Shown here one piece after another: positions 6,952 through 14,371 of a DNA stretch of 38,745 nt. The notes under the pieces were generated by a model, which was not told where the DNA came from, made no database searches, and saw only the letters and a list, made by a program, of their open reading frames with translations. Source of the DNA: a virus; IMG/VR virus record IMGVR_UViG_3300018420_000045, positions 1-38,745 of that record; one strand, given 5' to 3'. How positions within the stretch are numbered: position 1 is the stretch's first letter; each line of letters opens with the position of its first letter. Made by a program: the position numbers and the translations under genes.

Positions 6952-7881
6952 TTACGCGGTCACGTCAGCGTTGGTGATGCCCCATACGCGGGCACAAGCA
7001 CGACCGTGCATGACGGCCATACCAGCGATCCACTCAACGCGGGTGCGGTAGTAAACACCGTCGTCGAGCAGGCCAAGGTCTTCGACCTCCATGACGCCGT
7101 TCTGGAGACCCGTGACGTAACCGTCAGCGAGGTGAACGACGTAGATCGACGTGCTCGTCGAACCACCGGCAGGACCGGCTTCGTCGAAGTCGATGATCGG
7201 CTGACCCAGATCGTTGTAGTCGGCGATCAGGATCGGCAGGTCGTTGTAGCGGGTGACGCGGAAGCCGAACGAGTCGGTGTCAACCTGGATGTCACCGCCG
7301 ACGCCAGCACGTGCCGCCTTGATGAGCTTGCGGCGCATGTCGGGCGACATGACGAGGTGCGTAGCACCGTCAACCTCGTCGATAGCCTTGTCGAGGGCTT
7401 CGAGAGAGAGCGGGCTGTTGGCGCTGGGAGCACCGAGGTTTGCAGGGATGAGCTGCGAACCGACGATACGCTTGCGCAGGCCGTCGAACTCACGCGGGTT
7501 TGCCTCGCTGTCACCGTTGATGATCTTGTCGGCGACGTGCAGAGCCATCGACTTGATCTTCATCGCTTCCTGCGATGCGCGAACGCCTTCACCGCGAGTC
7601 TTGATGATCGCGCGGTCAACGTCGAGGTTACCACCGACGATGCGGAGGACTTCGACTTCCGGGTTCACGACGCCGGTTGACGGGGTGTAGGTCTCGTTGT
7701 AACCACGGAAGGCGACGCCCGGAAGCGAACCCTCAACGGTGTACTGAAGAGAACCACCGACCACGTTTTCCCAGTTGAACGCACGCAACAGATCGCTGTT
7801 GCCTGCGAACATCTCGATAACAGCAGCGCGCTTGACTTCGCCGCTGTTCAGTTTGGACGCCTCAAGAAGGGTCAGACCCAT
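6952..7881 (-). CDS. Major capsid protein (HK97 fold)
   Basis: A 309-residue protein beginning MGLTLLEASKLNSGEVKRAA, then LPGVAFRGYNETYTPSTGVV, GGNLDVDRAI, INGDSEANPREFDGLRKRI and a C-terminal VEWIAGMAVMHGRACARVWG. This is the consensus of the GP7-like/HK97-fold major capsid family. It forms the icosahedral shell. It lies between the scaffold gene and the decoration-like gene, the usual head-gene order. A very strong SD (AGGAGGT) is present. There is no N-terminal delta domain, which agrees with a separate scaffold gene upstream. Confidence 0.9.
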   Translation of the reverse strand: MGLTLLEASKLNSGEVKRAAVIEMFAGNSDLLRAFNWENVVGGSLQYTVEGSLPGVAFRGYNETYTPSTGVVNPEVEVLRIVGGNLDVDRAIIKTRGEGVRASQEAMKIKSMALHVADKIINGDSEANPREFDGLRKRIVGSQLIPANLGAPSANSPLSLEALDKAIDEVDGATHLVMSPDMRRKLIKAARAGVGGDIQVDTDSFGFRVTRYNDLPILIADYNDLGQPIIDFDEAGPAGGSTSTSIYVVHLADGYVTGLQNGVMEVEDLGLLDDGVYYRTRVEWIAGMAVMHGRACARVWGITNADVTA

Positions 7882-7943
7882 AGTTACCTCCTAAATGGTC
7901 TTGAGCTGCCTGATATTCACGGAAACTCCCCGAGCTTCCACTT

Positions 7944-7967
7944 GGAAAGCCTCCGTGAAGTGGAGGC
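7944..7967 (-). terminator. Small hairpin between scaffold and major capsid genes
   Basis: GCCTCC (7949-7954) pairs with GGAGGC (7962-7967) across a 7-nt loop, and on the minus strand it is followed by TTTCC. It is short and is probably an attenuator that separates scaffold from capsid expression levels. Confidence 0.4.
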
Positions 7968-7981
7968 AACTAAGGAGACGC

Positions 7982-8812
7982 TTACCGCTTCGACGAAGAT
8001 TTGAACTTCATCTGGTTAGCAATCTCCAATCGCTTGGACGCCGGGAGCTTGTTGAACTCAGCTTCCGTCATTCCACCGAACTGCTTGGTATCACCGCCGC
8101 CTCCAGCGCCGCCGCCCTGGCTGGCCTTGAAATAATGCGGGGCCTCCTTACGAAGGTCCACGGTGATCCACTCTTTCACGGTTCGACCCGTGATCCCGTC
8201 TTCGCCGAACTGCTTAACTCCGTCCTTCTTACAGGTCAGGGAGTTATCTTCCTCGACGATGAACGCGCCGTATGCTTTCTGCATTACGTCGCTGAGAGCT
8301 GACATCTGCACCCCGAGGTCGGGGTCGGTGAATGCCTCAGCAACGGCGCGGTCGATGAACGTCCGCTTGTAGTTCTTGACTGCTTCGTCCCGCTCAGCCT
8401 TCATGGCGCTTTCGCGCTGCGCAGCCTCAGAGACCTGCTTCTCGTACTTGCCACGAGCGATTTCCATACGCTCAGCGACGGTCTTCTCGATATCTTCCGG
8501 CGCGGTGATCTTGCCGTCCGCAACCTTCTGAGCAGTCTTCTTCAATTCCTCGTACGAATCCTTGAAGTCCGCGATGTCGAAATCCTCAGCCTTGACGCCG
8601 ATAGCTGCGAGGATCGCCCCGAAGGATGATGTCGTCTCGTCAAGCTTGGTCGCCAACTTGGTGTTGTTATCGCGGAACTCTTCGAGCTTGGCTCTCGCGA
8701 CAACGTTGACTGCGAACTTGCCCTTGTTGTCACCGTCTTCGGTGACTTCCTTCGCGACATCTACGAAATCGCTCGGGATGGATTCCTTGTCAGAGTAGTA
8801 AATGATAGGCAT
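7982..8812 (-). CDS. Capsid scaffolding protein
   Basis: A 276-residue, highly charged and largely helical protein. It contains long coiled-coil stretches (about 40-70 and 105-155: EIARGKYEKQVSEAAQRES, MKAERDEAVKNYKRT) and a glycine-rich hinge (QGGGAGGGGDTKQFGG near 240). A basic C-terminal helix (LPASKRLEIANQMKFKSSSK) is the region scaffolds use to bind the coat. It is placed between portal and major capsid genes, the standard position. A scaffold directs shell assembly and then leaves the prohead. There is no sign of a fused protease (no Ser/His motif), so the protease must be elsewhere or absent. Confidence 0.75.
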   Translation of the reverse strand: MPIIYYSDKESIPSDFVDVAKEVTEDGDNKGKFAVNVVARAKLEEFRDNNTKLATKLDETTSSFGAILAAIGVKAEDFDIADFKDSYEELKKTAQKVADGKITAPEDIEKTVAERMEIARGKYEKQVSEAAQRESAMKAERDEAVKNYKRTFIDRAVAEAFTDPDLGVQMSALSDVMQKAYGAFIVEEDNSLTCKKDGVKQFGEDGITGRTVKEWITVDLRKEAPHYFKASQGGGAGGGGDTKQFGGMTEAEFNKLPASKRLEIANQMKFKSSSKR

Positions 8813-8873
8813 ACGATAACTCCGTCATCGTTTTGTTCGGACCGGCCCCCGGCCCTGGGTACGCTCGTCTTTG

Positions 8874-8952
8874 CTAACCGTTATGGTTAATGATTATGGT
8901 TAACAAATCCTTTGCGTGATTGGACATATAGGGAACAACTCGTATTTGTCAA
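8874..8952 (-). promoter_or_regulatory. Late promoter with three-half-site operator, head genes
   Basis: On the minus strand TTGACA (8947-8952), a 16-nt spacer and TATATG (8925-8930) form a near-consensus promoter ahead of the scaffold gene. Downstream lie half-sites CTAA (8874), TTAA (8887) and TTAA (8900), each exactly 13 bp apart. The leader is about 110 nt and contains a GGGCC/GGCCGG-rich stretch before the SD. The operator lies in the early transcribed region, where a bound protein could block clearance. Confidence 0.65.
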
Positions 8953-8974
8953 GGGGTCCCCTGCGATTACCGGT

Positions 8975-10702
8975 TTATTTTTGTTTACCGGATTTCTTGG
9001 AGAGTGGCTGGGCAGGCTTAGGCGCTGCCTTCATCTCACTCTTCTTGAGCTTAGACTTATGAGTTTCCAGGTCTTTTGTCAGTCCGTGCTCGTACTGGGC
9101 GGTCACTTTGCCCTGCTCAAACATATCGTCCTGTAGGAGCAATTGCTGCTCGCGGCTGAGAGCGGCCTCTTCCTGCAAGACGCTCTGCTGCCGTTCGGCC
9201 ATATCATCCCGCAGACGGCTAGAAGCATCCGGGTACCCTGCGTGCATCGCCGCCACATCCGGCTGATTCGGGAAGTTCTTGAGGTCGCTCAGCATCTCCT
9301 TGAACTCTTCCAAGGTGATGTCTTCAGAGATGAACTCGGAAGCCTGTAGCGTCTCGTACACCGACTGAATCGGAATGATCCCCTCTTGGTAGAGGAGGGC
9401 TACGGCTCGCAACTCACGCGCAGCAATGTTGAGCGACTTGAAGTCCTGGTTCAACTTGATCTTGATACCCTTGATCGGCTTTCGCTGCCAGTCGAGGTAC
9501 CACGTGAACACCCGCGTCAGAGCTAGGCTGAGAGATTCTGTGATGTTCAGGAGAATAGACATCTCGTTCGCTTGCTTAAGCGCGAAGATGTTGTCAGATT
9601 CGGCGGTAGCTTGGGGGCGGATACCCATGATCCGCCCGCCGAGCTGTGCGATGTGCTCTTCCTTCTCGGTCAAGCTATCTGTTAATGACTTCAAGCCTGT
9701 CCCGTAATACTCAAGCACACCCGGCTTCATGTCAGGGCCGACTTCCCAGACGACTGACGGACCGACGTGGTAATCGCCTGTTTCCTGACCAGGAGCGATG
9801 GGGACGTAATACACTGGTAACGCTGTGTAATATCTCCCGTGCTCAAGCTGAGCAGAGGTCCGATAGTGCGCCATGTTCAGCGCGGTGATGTCATAAACCG
9901 GGGATTTCTGGACTTCCGGCGTCGGCGAGAACGGTCCCACGATTACCATAGGGATGAAGTCGAAAGGCTTCCCGTTACGTGTGGGAGTGACTTCTTCATA
10001 CTCCTTGCCCAAGAATGAAGGGCTTTCATCCGTGGGGTCAAAGTTGTACAACCGCTGCTTGTAGACGCCGTTATCTAGGAGGAGGAGACGGTACCGTGCG
10101 CGTAGCGAACTCGTACCATCCCACGGATTGCTCGGAGCAACTGTACTGTCATCCAGGCGAGCAACGTCACTGACAATTTCCCGTAGAAGAACATAGGATA
10201 GTACCTCCCTACCGTTGATCACAGTTGTCTGCCAAGACAAGATGTTCTCGGCGACATACTCAGTCATATACACCCGCTGATCCTTAGCGGTCATATCGAC
10301 GAGTACTCCTACACGCCCCACGGAACAAATCTCGTAGGCGAGCTTCTTCGCGAACAGGTTCAGGTCTAGTCCGTTGATTGTTACGTTATCAAGGTCGGCC
10401 TTATTGGCGTTCTCGGCCTTGAGAGGGCGGCGGAAGATGGTCCCGACGAGGCCCAACACCGTTCTGGCTACCATGTTGACGTAGGTAGCCCGCTGTTTGT
10501 AGGTCTCGTACGAGGTGCCGTATTCGACATCCAGGGACGGCAGATAGTCCGTGCCCTTCTCTTTAACGCGCCGCTCACCGGCCAACGAATCGCGAATCAT
10601 CACCCACTCTGGGTGATAATACTTGTAATCGGAGTGCAGAAACGAGGTCAGTTCGGACCGCGCTTGCAATGCCTCCAGCGAGTTGGAGCCGGTTCTGATC
10701 AT
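8975..10702 (-). CDS. Portal protein (DUF4055 family)
   Basis: A 575-residue protein matching the DUF4055 portal family: an N-terminal HPEWVMIRDSLAGERRVKEK segment, YEIARRA-like LRARYRLLLLDNG, IPMVIVGPFSPTPEVQKSPV, LNMAHYRTSAQLEHGRYYTA and, near the C-terminus, Gln/Glu-rich helices (LQEEAALSREQQLLLQDDMF). Portals form the dodecameric ring through which DNA is packaged and ejected. The ATG at 10702 lies only six bases after a putative -10 box and has no SD, so it may be translated from a leaderless or nearly leaderless mRNA. No terminase gene lies next to it, which is unusual. Confidence 0.85.
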   Translation of the reverse strand: MIRTGSNSLEALQARSELTSFLHSDYKYYHPEWVMIRDSLAGERRVKEKGTDYLPSLDVEYGTSYETYKQRATYVNMVARTVLGLVGTIFRRPLKAENANKADLDNVTINGLDLNLFAKKLAYEICSVGRVGVLVDMTAKDQRVYMTEYVAENILSWQTTVINGREVLSYVLLREIVSDVARLDDSTVAPSNPWDGTSSLRARYRLLLLDNGVYKQRLYNFDPTDESPSFLGKEYEEVTPTRNGKPFDFIPMVIVGPFSPTPEVQKSPVYDITALNMAHYRTSAQLEHGRYYTALPVYYVPIAPGQETGDYHVGPSVVWEVGPDMKPGVLEYYGTGLKSLTDSLTEKEEHIAQLGGRIMGIRPQATAESDNIFALKQANEMSILLNITESLSLALTRVFTWYLDWQRKPIKGIKIKLNQDFKSLNIAARELRAVALLYQEGIIPIQSVYETLQASEFISEDITLEEFKEMLSDLKNFPNQPDVAAMHAGYPDASSRLRDDMAERQQSVLQEEAALSREQQLLLQDDMFEQGKVTAQYEHGLTKDLETHKSKLKKSEMKAAPKPAQPLSKKSGKQK

Positions 10703-10708
10703 GCAGTA

Positions 10709-10736
10709 TAGTTAATCACTTTGGTTAATTTGTCAA
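10709..10736 (-). promoter_or_regulatory. Portal promoter with operator inside, leaderless arrangement
   Basis: Minus strand TTGACA (10731-10736), a 16-nt spacer and TAACTA (10709-10714). TTAA cores at 10712 and 10725 (13 bp apart) occupy the spacer and -10 region. Six bases separate the -10 box from the portal ATG, so transcription would begin at or beside the start codon. An alternative -10 (TATACT) would give an unlikely 20-nt spacer. Confidence 0.55.
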
Positions 10737-10810
10737 GGGGGTACGGGTCACTGGCTGTGGAGCCTACCACACCCCCTTGACTGCCCAGGCGAGTTAGGGC
10801 TGCCCTGGGG

Positions 10811-11482
10811 TTACTTCTTCCGGCTGGCCGGGATGGCGGCTTTCTCCTCAGCAGCGCTGTCTCCGGTTGCTGCTTCCTGCTTCGGGTTGTCCGCCCAGTC
10901 GGCGATCTCGAAACGCGGCTTGTAGTTCTTGAAGCCCTTGGACTTGAAGTCCTGAGCGCCGAGAGATACGACTGGGGTCTGCTCCTTGAGATCGTGGATA
11001 GCGGCCTGCTCCATGATCTCGCCGAGCAGGCGACCCACTTCGCGCTTGGCCGATTCCGAACCGAGCTTCAGAATGTACTGCTTGTTGTCGTCCACGCCCT
11101 TCAGGAAGAGCGAGTACTGCATCGACCAGCCTTCGCGCTTCTGAGGATCGGTCGAATACGGGCCGTGGTCGGTAAGATCGTCCTCATCGGGGAGAACGTC
11201 CAGGAGGGAGACTTCGACGGTATCCACCGGCTTTCCGTCCTTCCAGCAGACGTAGCCCTGCTTCGACTCGAAGATGTTCAGGTAGACCTTGGTTCCGCTG
11301 GGGACCGAGACATCCTCACTGCCGTTGTTGTACGAGTAGATACCGACACGACCTTCGAAACGCATGAAGTTCGAGTTGACGGCTGCCGACTTGTCAACAG
11401 CGCCCTGGAGGCGGGCAAGAATTTCAGCCTGAGACATTGCTCGCAGGCTGTTCGAGTTTGATACCGCTAGATTGTTTGCCAT
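10811..11482 (-). CDS. Hypothetical protein, possible ssDNA-binding-like protein
   Basis: A 223-residue soluble protein, not recognised with confidence. Residues 35-110 look like a beta-rich domain (NFMRFEGRVGIYSYNNG, VPSGTKVYLNIFESKQGYVC, then WKDGKPVDTVEVSLLDVLP). The C-terminus is disordered and charged (about 195-223, ending AAEEKAAIPASRKK). The size and the folded N-terminal part with a flexible tail recall phage ssDNA-binding proteins, but the tail is not purely acidic. It has two promoters, an unusual repeated leader and a strong SD (AAAGGA), all of which point to high, controlled expression. It is the last early-type gene before the head operon. Confidence 0.55.
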   Translation of the reverse strand: MANNLAVSNSNSLRAMSQAEILARLQGAVDKSAAVNSNFMRFEGRVGIYSYNNGSEDVSVPSGTKVYLNIFESKQGYVCWKDGKPVDTVEVSLLDVLPDEDDLTDHGPYSTDPQKREGWSMQYSLFLKGVDDNKQYILKLGSESAKREVGRLLGEIMEQAAIHDLKEQTPVVSLGAQDFKSKGFKNYKPRFEIADWADNPKQEAATGDSAAEEKAAIPASRKK

Positions 11483-11501
11483 AGGATGGCGTCCTTTCGC
11501 T

Positions 11502-11532
11502 TTGTCAGATTGTCACTTGTCAACTTGTCAAC
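11502..11532 (-). repeat. Four short direct repeats in the 5' leader of the 10811-11482 gene
   Basis: On the plus strand TTGTCA occurs four times in a row at 7-8 bp intervals (11502, 11510, 11517 and 11525 region); on the message it reads GUUGACAA, GUUGACAA, GUGACAA, UCUGACAA. It sits between the -10 box at 11557 and the SD, so it is transcribed. It could be a protein-binding site on DNA or on the mRNA, for example an autoregulatory site. Confidence 0.5.
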
Positions 11533-11556
11533 TGTTATTGTTTTAGTTGATTGTTA

Positions 11557-11611
11557 ACCCTACCACAGGCCGCATCGCGTGTCAAGCGTTAAGGTTAAAT
11601 GGAAAGGTTAA
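11557..11611 (-). promoter_or_regulatory. Proximal promoter with upstream 13 + 6 bp operator
   Basis: Minus strand TTGACA (11580-11585), 17-nt spacer, TAGGGT (11557-11562), about 75 nt ahead of the start at 11482. Upstream of the -35 box are TTAA cores at 11589, 11595 and 11608 (6 and 13 bp apart); a single TTAA overlaps the -10 region at 11554. The operator upstream of -35 could act for activation, or as a roadblock to transcripts from the distal promoter. Confidence 0.55.
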
Positions 11612-11662
11612 CGACGAATTGCGTCTTCCAGGAGAAATGGTGCAGAAGCGCGAAGATTGCCG

Positions 11663-11709
11663 TTAACCTTCCCGGTTAACTATATAGCAGCTATGTGGAT
11701 GGAAGTCAA
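11663..11709 (-). promoter_or_regulatory. Distal promoter with palindromic operator
   Basis: Minus strand TTGACT (11704-11709), 17-nt spacer, TATATA (11681-11686). Just downstream is the most symmetrical operator of the set: GTTAACC-N5-GGTTAAC with TTAA cores at 11663 and 11676. The -35 box overlaps the last codons of the gene at 11706-12179. It is the second promoter serving the 10811-11482 gene. Confidence 0.65.
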
Positions 11710-12179
11710 CGCAGGCGGAGGGGGTACAACCGCTGCCGTGGTGCGTTGGCGGCGCGGGGCTGCGTTAGATAGGCCCGGTTCATGGGTTCCGTCGCGTCGT
11801 CGTTCTCGCTGTACCCCGCCAACTCTTCTAAATACTGAGTTAGTCTACCAAGATGTGCCTTGGCGATGAGGTATGCCGCTTCGTGCGTAACATGTACGCG
11901 CGCCTCAGAATTGAGCCGACGACGTAACCATCTGTCCACGTCGTCTTGAGCCTTCTCGACATCATCGTCCAAGATGGCGAAGTGTGTATCTTTCTCCGCC
12001 CACCCACGCTCCCTCATGAGTAATCTGAGATGGCGCGTCTCATTCACGGAAGAGACGACGACGAGATCGCCGGGTTTCACCTCCCGCATGAGCTTCGTCG
12101 TTCTACCCGTCCCACGACTTTGAATCTCATGAAGTTCAAGGGCGACATGTAGTACAGAGGCGATGCCATAAGGGTCCAT
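11706..12179 (-). CDS. Small P-loop-like protein
   Basis: A 157-residue protein from the ATG at 12179, whose A is the last base of the previous gene's stop (TGATG). Residues 20-31 contain QSRGTGRTTKLM, a Walker A-like G-x-G-R-T-T loop, followed by GDLVVVSSVNETRHLRLLMR, as in the first strand-helix units of P-loop NTPases. The rest is helical and ends in a basic, disordered tail. It may be a minimal nucleotide-binding partner of the nuclease encoded upstream. No Walker B or helicase motif can be identified, so function is open. Confidence 0.5.
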   Translation of the reverse strand: MDPYGIASVLHVALELHEIQSRGTGRTTKLMREVKPGDLVVVSSVNETRHLRLLMRERGWAEKDTHFAILDDDVEKAQDDVDRWLRRRLNSEARVHVTHEAAYLIAKAHLGRLTQYLEELAGYSENDDATEPMNRAYLTQPRAANAPRQRLYPLRLR

Positions 12180-13300
12180 CACGACTCCTCGAACTTGGTC
12201 CGCAGGACGAAATACGGATTCCCCTCTACCATGTAGTCTTCCGGGTCGAGGCCAGAGTCCTCGGCTAGCCTCTTCGCGTCGAGCTTCTTACGCCCGCCGT
12301 TTTGAGATAGAGACGCACTCCACCCTTCTCCGCCCATGCGATTCGTGTCAGCTTCGAGAAGGAGTTCACGAAGCTCGAACTCGGCCTCCTTCTTCTCCGC
12401 CTCCATCGCCTTCATGTCGGCGCGCAGCGTCGCAACCTTCTTCACGGCTTGGTAGAATATCTCCATCTCCTCTTCGGAGAACTCTTTAGGCTTCCTGACG
12501 TTGCCGGAATATCGAGAGGCATCAGTCTGCGCGCACGCTGATACGAACTTGCAGTAGGTGCAGTCGTTGCGCATCTTGCCTTCAGTTGGGAAGTCCTTCG
12601 CGGCCTTATCGGGATCGAACACCGCGTCCGCGCGCTCCTTCGCACGCTGATAGACCTTATCGTCGTACTTGACAGTAGCTACCCGGATATCTTTGAGATT
12701 CGCGGGGTTGATATATAGAACCGCCACGTAGTCTGGCTGATAGTTGGTGTTCCGCCGCAGTGCCCCCATCTGCACGTGCCCCTGCCCCTCATGCCTCGGT
12801 TTGGGTCTATAGTAGACGACCTCGGTGGAAGGGTCGATAAGGGACGGTCCCTTGAACTTCTTGGGGGCCGCGTACTCGCCGCCAAACGTCTTGATCTCAG
12901 TGCCGAGGACGCCGCCACCACCGATGTCTTCCACCCCATATTCTACGAGCGCATCCGGCGCAAGATCGACGACTACGCCGTCAGGTGTGGCCGATAGTCG
13001 TCCATCAACGAACGTCTTCTGCTCCCCGCCCATGAATAAGCAGCGGTCTCTCCCGAACATATCTTGCAGACAGGGCACAGCGAAATCATTTTCGATGAGG
13101 TTACCGCGCTCGGCGTGCCCCCATTCAGGGTCCTCTTCCTCAGGGTCCTCTGCCAGCTCCGGTGCGCGCTTCTTGAACCACAATTCGCGCCAGCATCCGA
13201 ACACCTCCGACGCACCACACGTCTGCGAGCGGTCGTGCGCCCACACCTTTTGCCCTCTGGCCACTGCCGCAGAGAAGCCATCTTTGAAGTTGACTGCCAT
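12179..13300 (-). CDS. Cas4-like PD-(D/E)XK exonuclease with Fe-S cysteines
   Basis: A 373-residue nuclease. ERG (64-66), PDG (106-108) and EIK (135-137) form the PD-(D/E)XK core; Q177 in HVQMGAL may be the QxxxY-like helix residue. C28/C36 near the N-terminus with C247, C250 and C256 (NDCTYCKFVSAC) form the pattern of a 4Fe-4S cluster, as in Cas4, AddB and related RecB-type exonucleases. A C-terminal coiled segment (about 280-320) follows. Likely role: end resection for recombination, or host DNA degradation. It follows the rII genes and precedes the P-loop-like protein (one-base overlap). Catalytic motifs are seen; the Fe-S cluster is inferred. Confidence 0.75.
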   Translation of the reverse strand: MAVNFKDGFSAAVARGQKVWAHDRSQTCGASEVFGCWRELWFKKRAPELAEDPEEEDPEWGHAERGNLIENDFAVPCLQDMFGRDRCLFMGGEQKTFVDGRLSATPDGVVVDLAPDALVEYGVEDIGGGGVLGTEIKTFGGEYAAPKKFKGPSLIDPSTEVVYYRPKPRHEGQGHVQMGALRRNTNYQPDYVAVLYINPANLKDIRVATVKYDDKVYQRAKERADAVFDPDKAAKDFPTEGKMRNDCTYCKFVSACAQTDASRYSGNVRKPKEFSEEEMEIFYQAVKKVATLRADMKAMEAEKKEAEFELRELLLEADTNRMGGEGWSASLSQNGGRKKLDAKRLAEDSGLDPEDYMVEGNPYFVLRTKFEES

Positions 13301-13322
13301 AGTATCTCCAAGAACGCAGTTT

Positions 13323-13343
13323 GGCGGGGGACTTGCCCCCGCC
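13323..13343. terminator. GC-rich hairpin between rIIB-like and nuclease genes
   Basis: GGCGGGGG (13323-13330) pairs with CCCCCGCC (13336-13343) across a 5-nt loop. The T-rich tail is on the plus strand (TTATCATCTT). The minus-strand side continues AAACTG, so for leftward mRNA it is more likely a stability or attenuation element than a full terminator. Confidence 0.45.
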
Positions 13344-13351
13344 TTATCATC

Positions 13352-14371
13352 TTACTTCTTACGGCGGAACCACCACCATCCATTGCTCTTGGATGGTCCG
13401 TCGTCGTCGTCGAGGCCGGGGCCGTTGTCGTCGTTGAGGCCGGGGCCGTTGTCGTCGTCATCCGGGCAAGGGTTGTTATCGCAGTAGTCCCAGGACATCC
13501 CACAATCGCACGTATCCGAGTCATCGTCATCATCGACCGACCTGAAGGCGTCCTCGTGCCAGTCAGACACACCATCGACAAGCGTGTCTCCACCGACGAC
13601 GCGGTGCTTGTCCAGCGCCTCTGCCGCCTGGGATTCAGACAGTTCGCTGATCACCTCATAGGCGCATACGCGCATCTTCGAGTTGTTATAGTCGCGAGGA
13701 ACAGCCACAACGTCGGCGGGATCAACCTTGCACACGACGACACGATCCCCGGCACTGTTGGACGACCCGAACGACGGAAGGTACTGCCGCGCGCAGACGT
13801 GCAAACCCTTGGCACACGTCTGGTCGCGGTTTGCCTCAACCTCCCACGCCTCAACGCGCGGTTTGGCACCAACGGAGTTGTCGAACGTCCCCGAGTGGAT
13901 GTCCTTGTAGTCGTTCCGTACCTTCTTGTAGACGATGAAGTATCCGTCCTCTGTGATGGGGATGTTGTTCGCGGCCAGGAAGTCATAGAGGCTTTCCACC
14001 GCCTCACGACGAGAGTTCTTCAGAAGACGCTCGGTGAACCTCAAGACAGGCTCCACCGGATATCCCTCGGCGACGTGCTCCATGATGCGTTCCGCGATAG
14101 GAAGTTCCAACTTCCTGCCACGGTACATGACGCCATCCCGCGTGACAGTGACGGAGCCGTCCGTCACATCGGTTGCCACTTTGATCGCCTCACGAACCTT
14201 CTCCAGGGTGTCCATCAACCCCCGGATGGTGCTGTCCTCGTCGCCGCGAATGATCGCCGCCTTGACTTCATCGAAGTTGGCGTGATCCTTCGGCCAGATG
14301 TAGTGCGTACCGTCGTTAAAAAATACGGTAATCGAGTCACGCTGGGCGATATGGGCGTAGTTCCTGGACAT
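13352..14371 (-). CDS. rIIB: rIIB-like protein with acidic repeat tail
   Basis: A 339-residue homologue of T4 RIIB, recognisable from VFFNDGTHYIWPKDHANFDE at the start, AERIMEHVAEGYPVEPVLRF, the YDFLAANNIPITEDGYFIVY segment, and GLHVCARQYLPSFG near residue 190. RIIA and RIIB act together at the membrane; in T4 they counter prophage-encoded exclusion, and the pair recurs in many unrelated phages. From about residue 280 the protein becomes Asp-rich with two NGPGL repeats, a CDCGMSWDYC cysteine cluster and a last WWWFRRKK, a possible membrane-contact end. Its ATG overlaps the rIIA-like stop (TAATG). Confidence 0.8.
   Translation of the reverse strand: MSRNYAHIAQRDSITVFFNDGTHYIWPKDHANFDEVKAAIIRGDEDSTIRGLMDTLEKVREAIKVATDVTDGSVTVTRDGVMYRGRKLELPIAERIMEHVAEGYPVEPVLRFTERLLKNSRREAVESLYDFLAANNIPITEDGYFIVYKKVRNDYKDIHSGTFDNSVGAKPRVEAWEVEANRDQTCAKGLHVCARQYLPSFGSSNSAGDRVVVCKVDPADVVAVPRDYNNSKMRVCAYEVISELSESQAAEALDKHRVVGGDTLVDGVSDWHEDAFRSVDDDDDSDTCDCGMSWDYCDNNPCPDDDDNGPGLNDDNGPGLDDDDGPSKSNGWWWFRRKK
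13412..13459 (-). repeat. Two perfect-period 24-bp tandem repeats in the rIIB-like gene
   Basis: The 24-bp unit at 13412-13435 is repeated at 13436-13459 with a single difference at the last base. It encodes DDDNGPGL-type octapeptides in the acidic tail. Such a repeat can gain or lose units by slippage without changing frame. Confidence 0.8.

Noticed and set aside
6401-7680. Long plus-strand frames over the decoration and capsid genes
   Set aside because: Arise from the GC-rich third positions of the minus-strand genes; no motif or ribosome site.
11502-11532. CRISPR-like or origin iterons
   Set aside because: The repeats are only 7-8 bp apart with no spacers, and lie within a transcribed leader; an origin cannot be shown.
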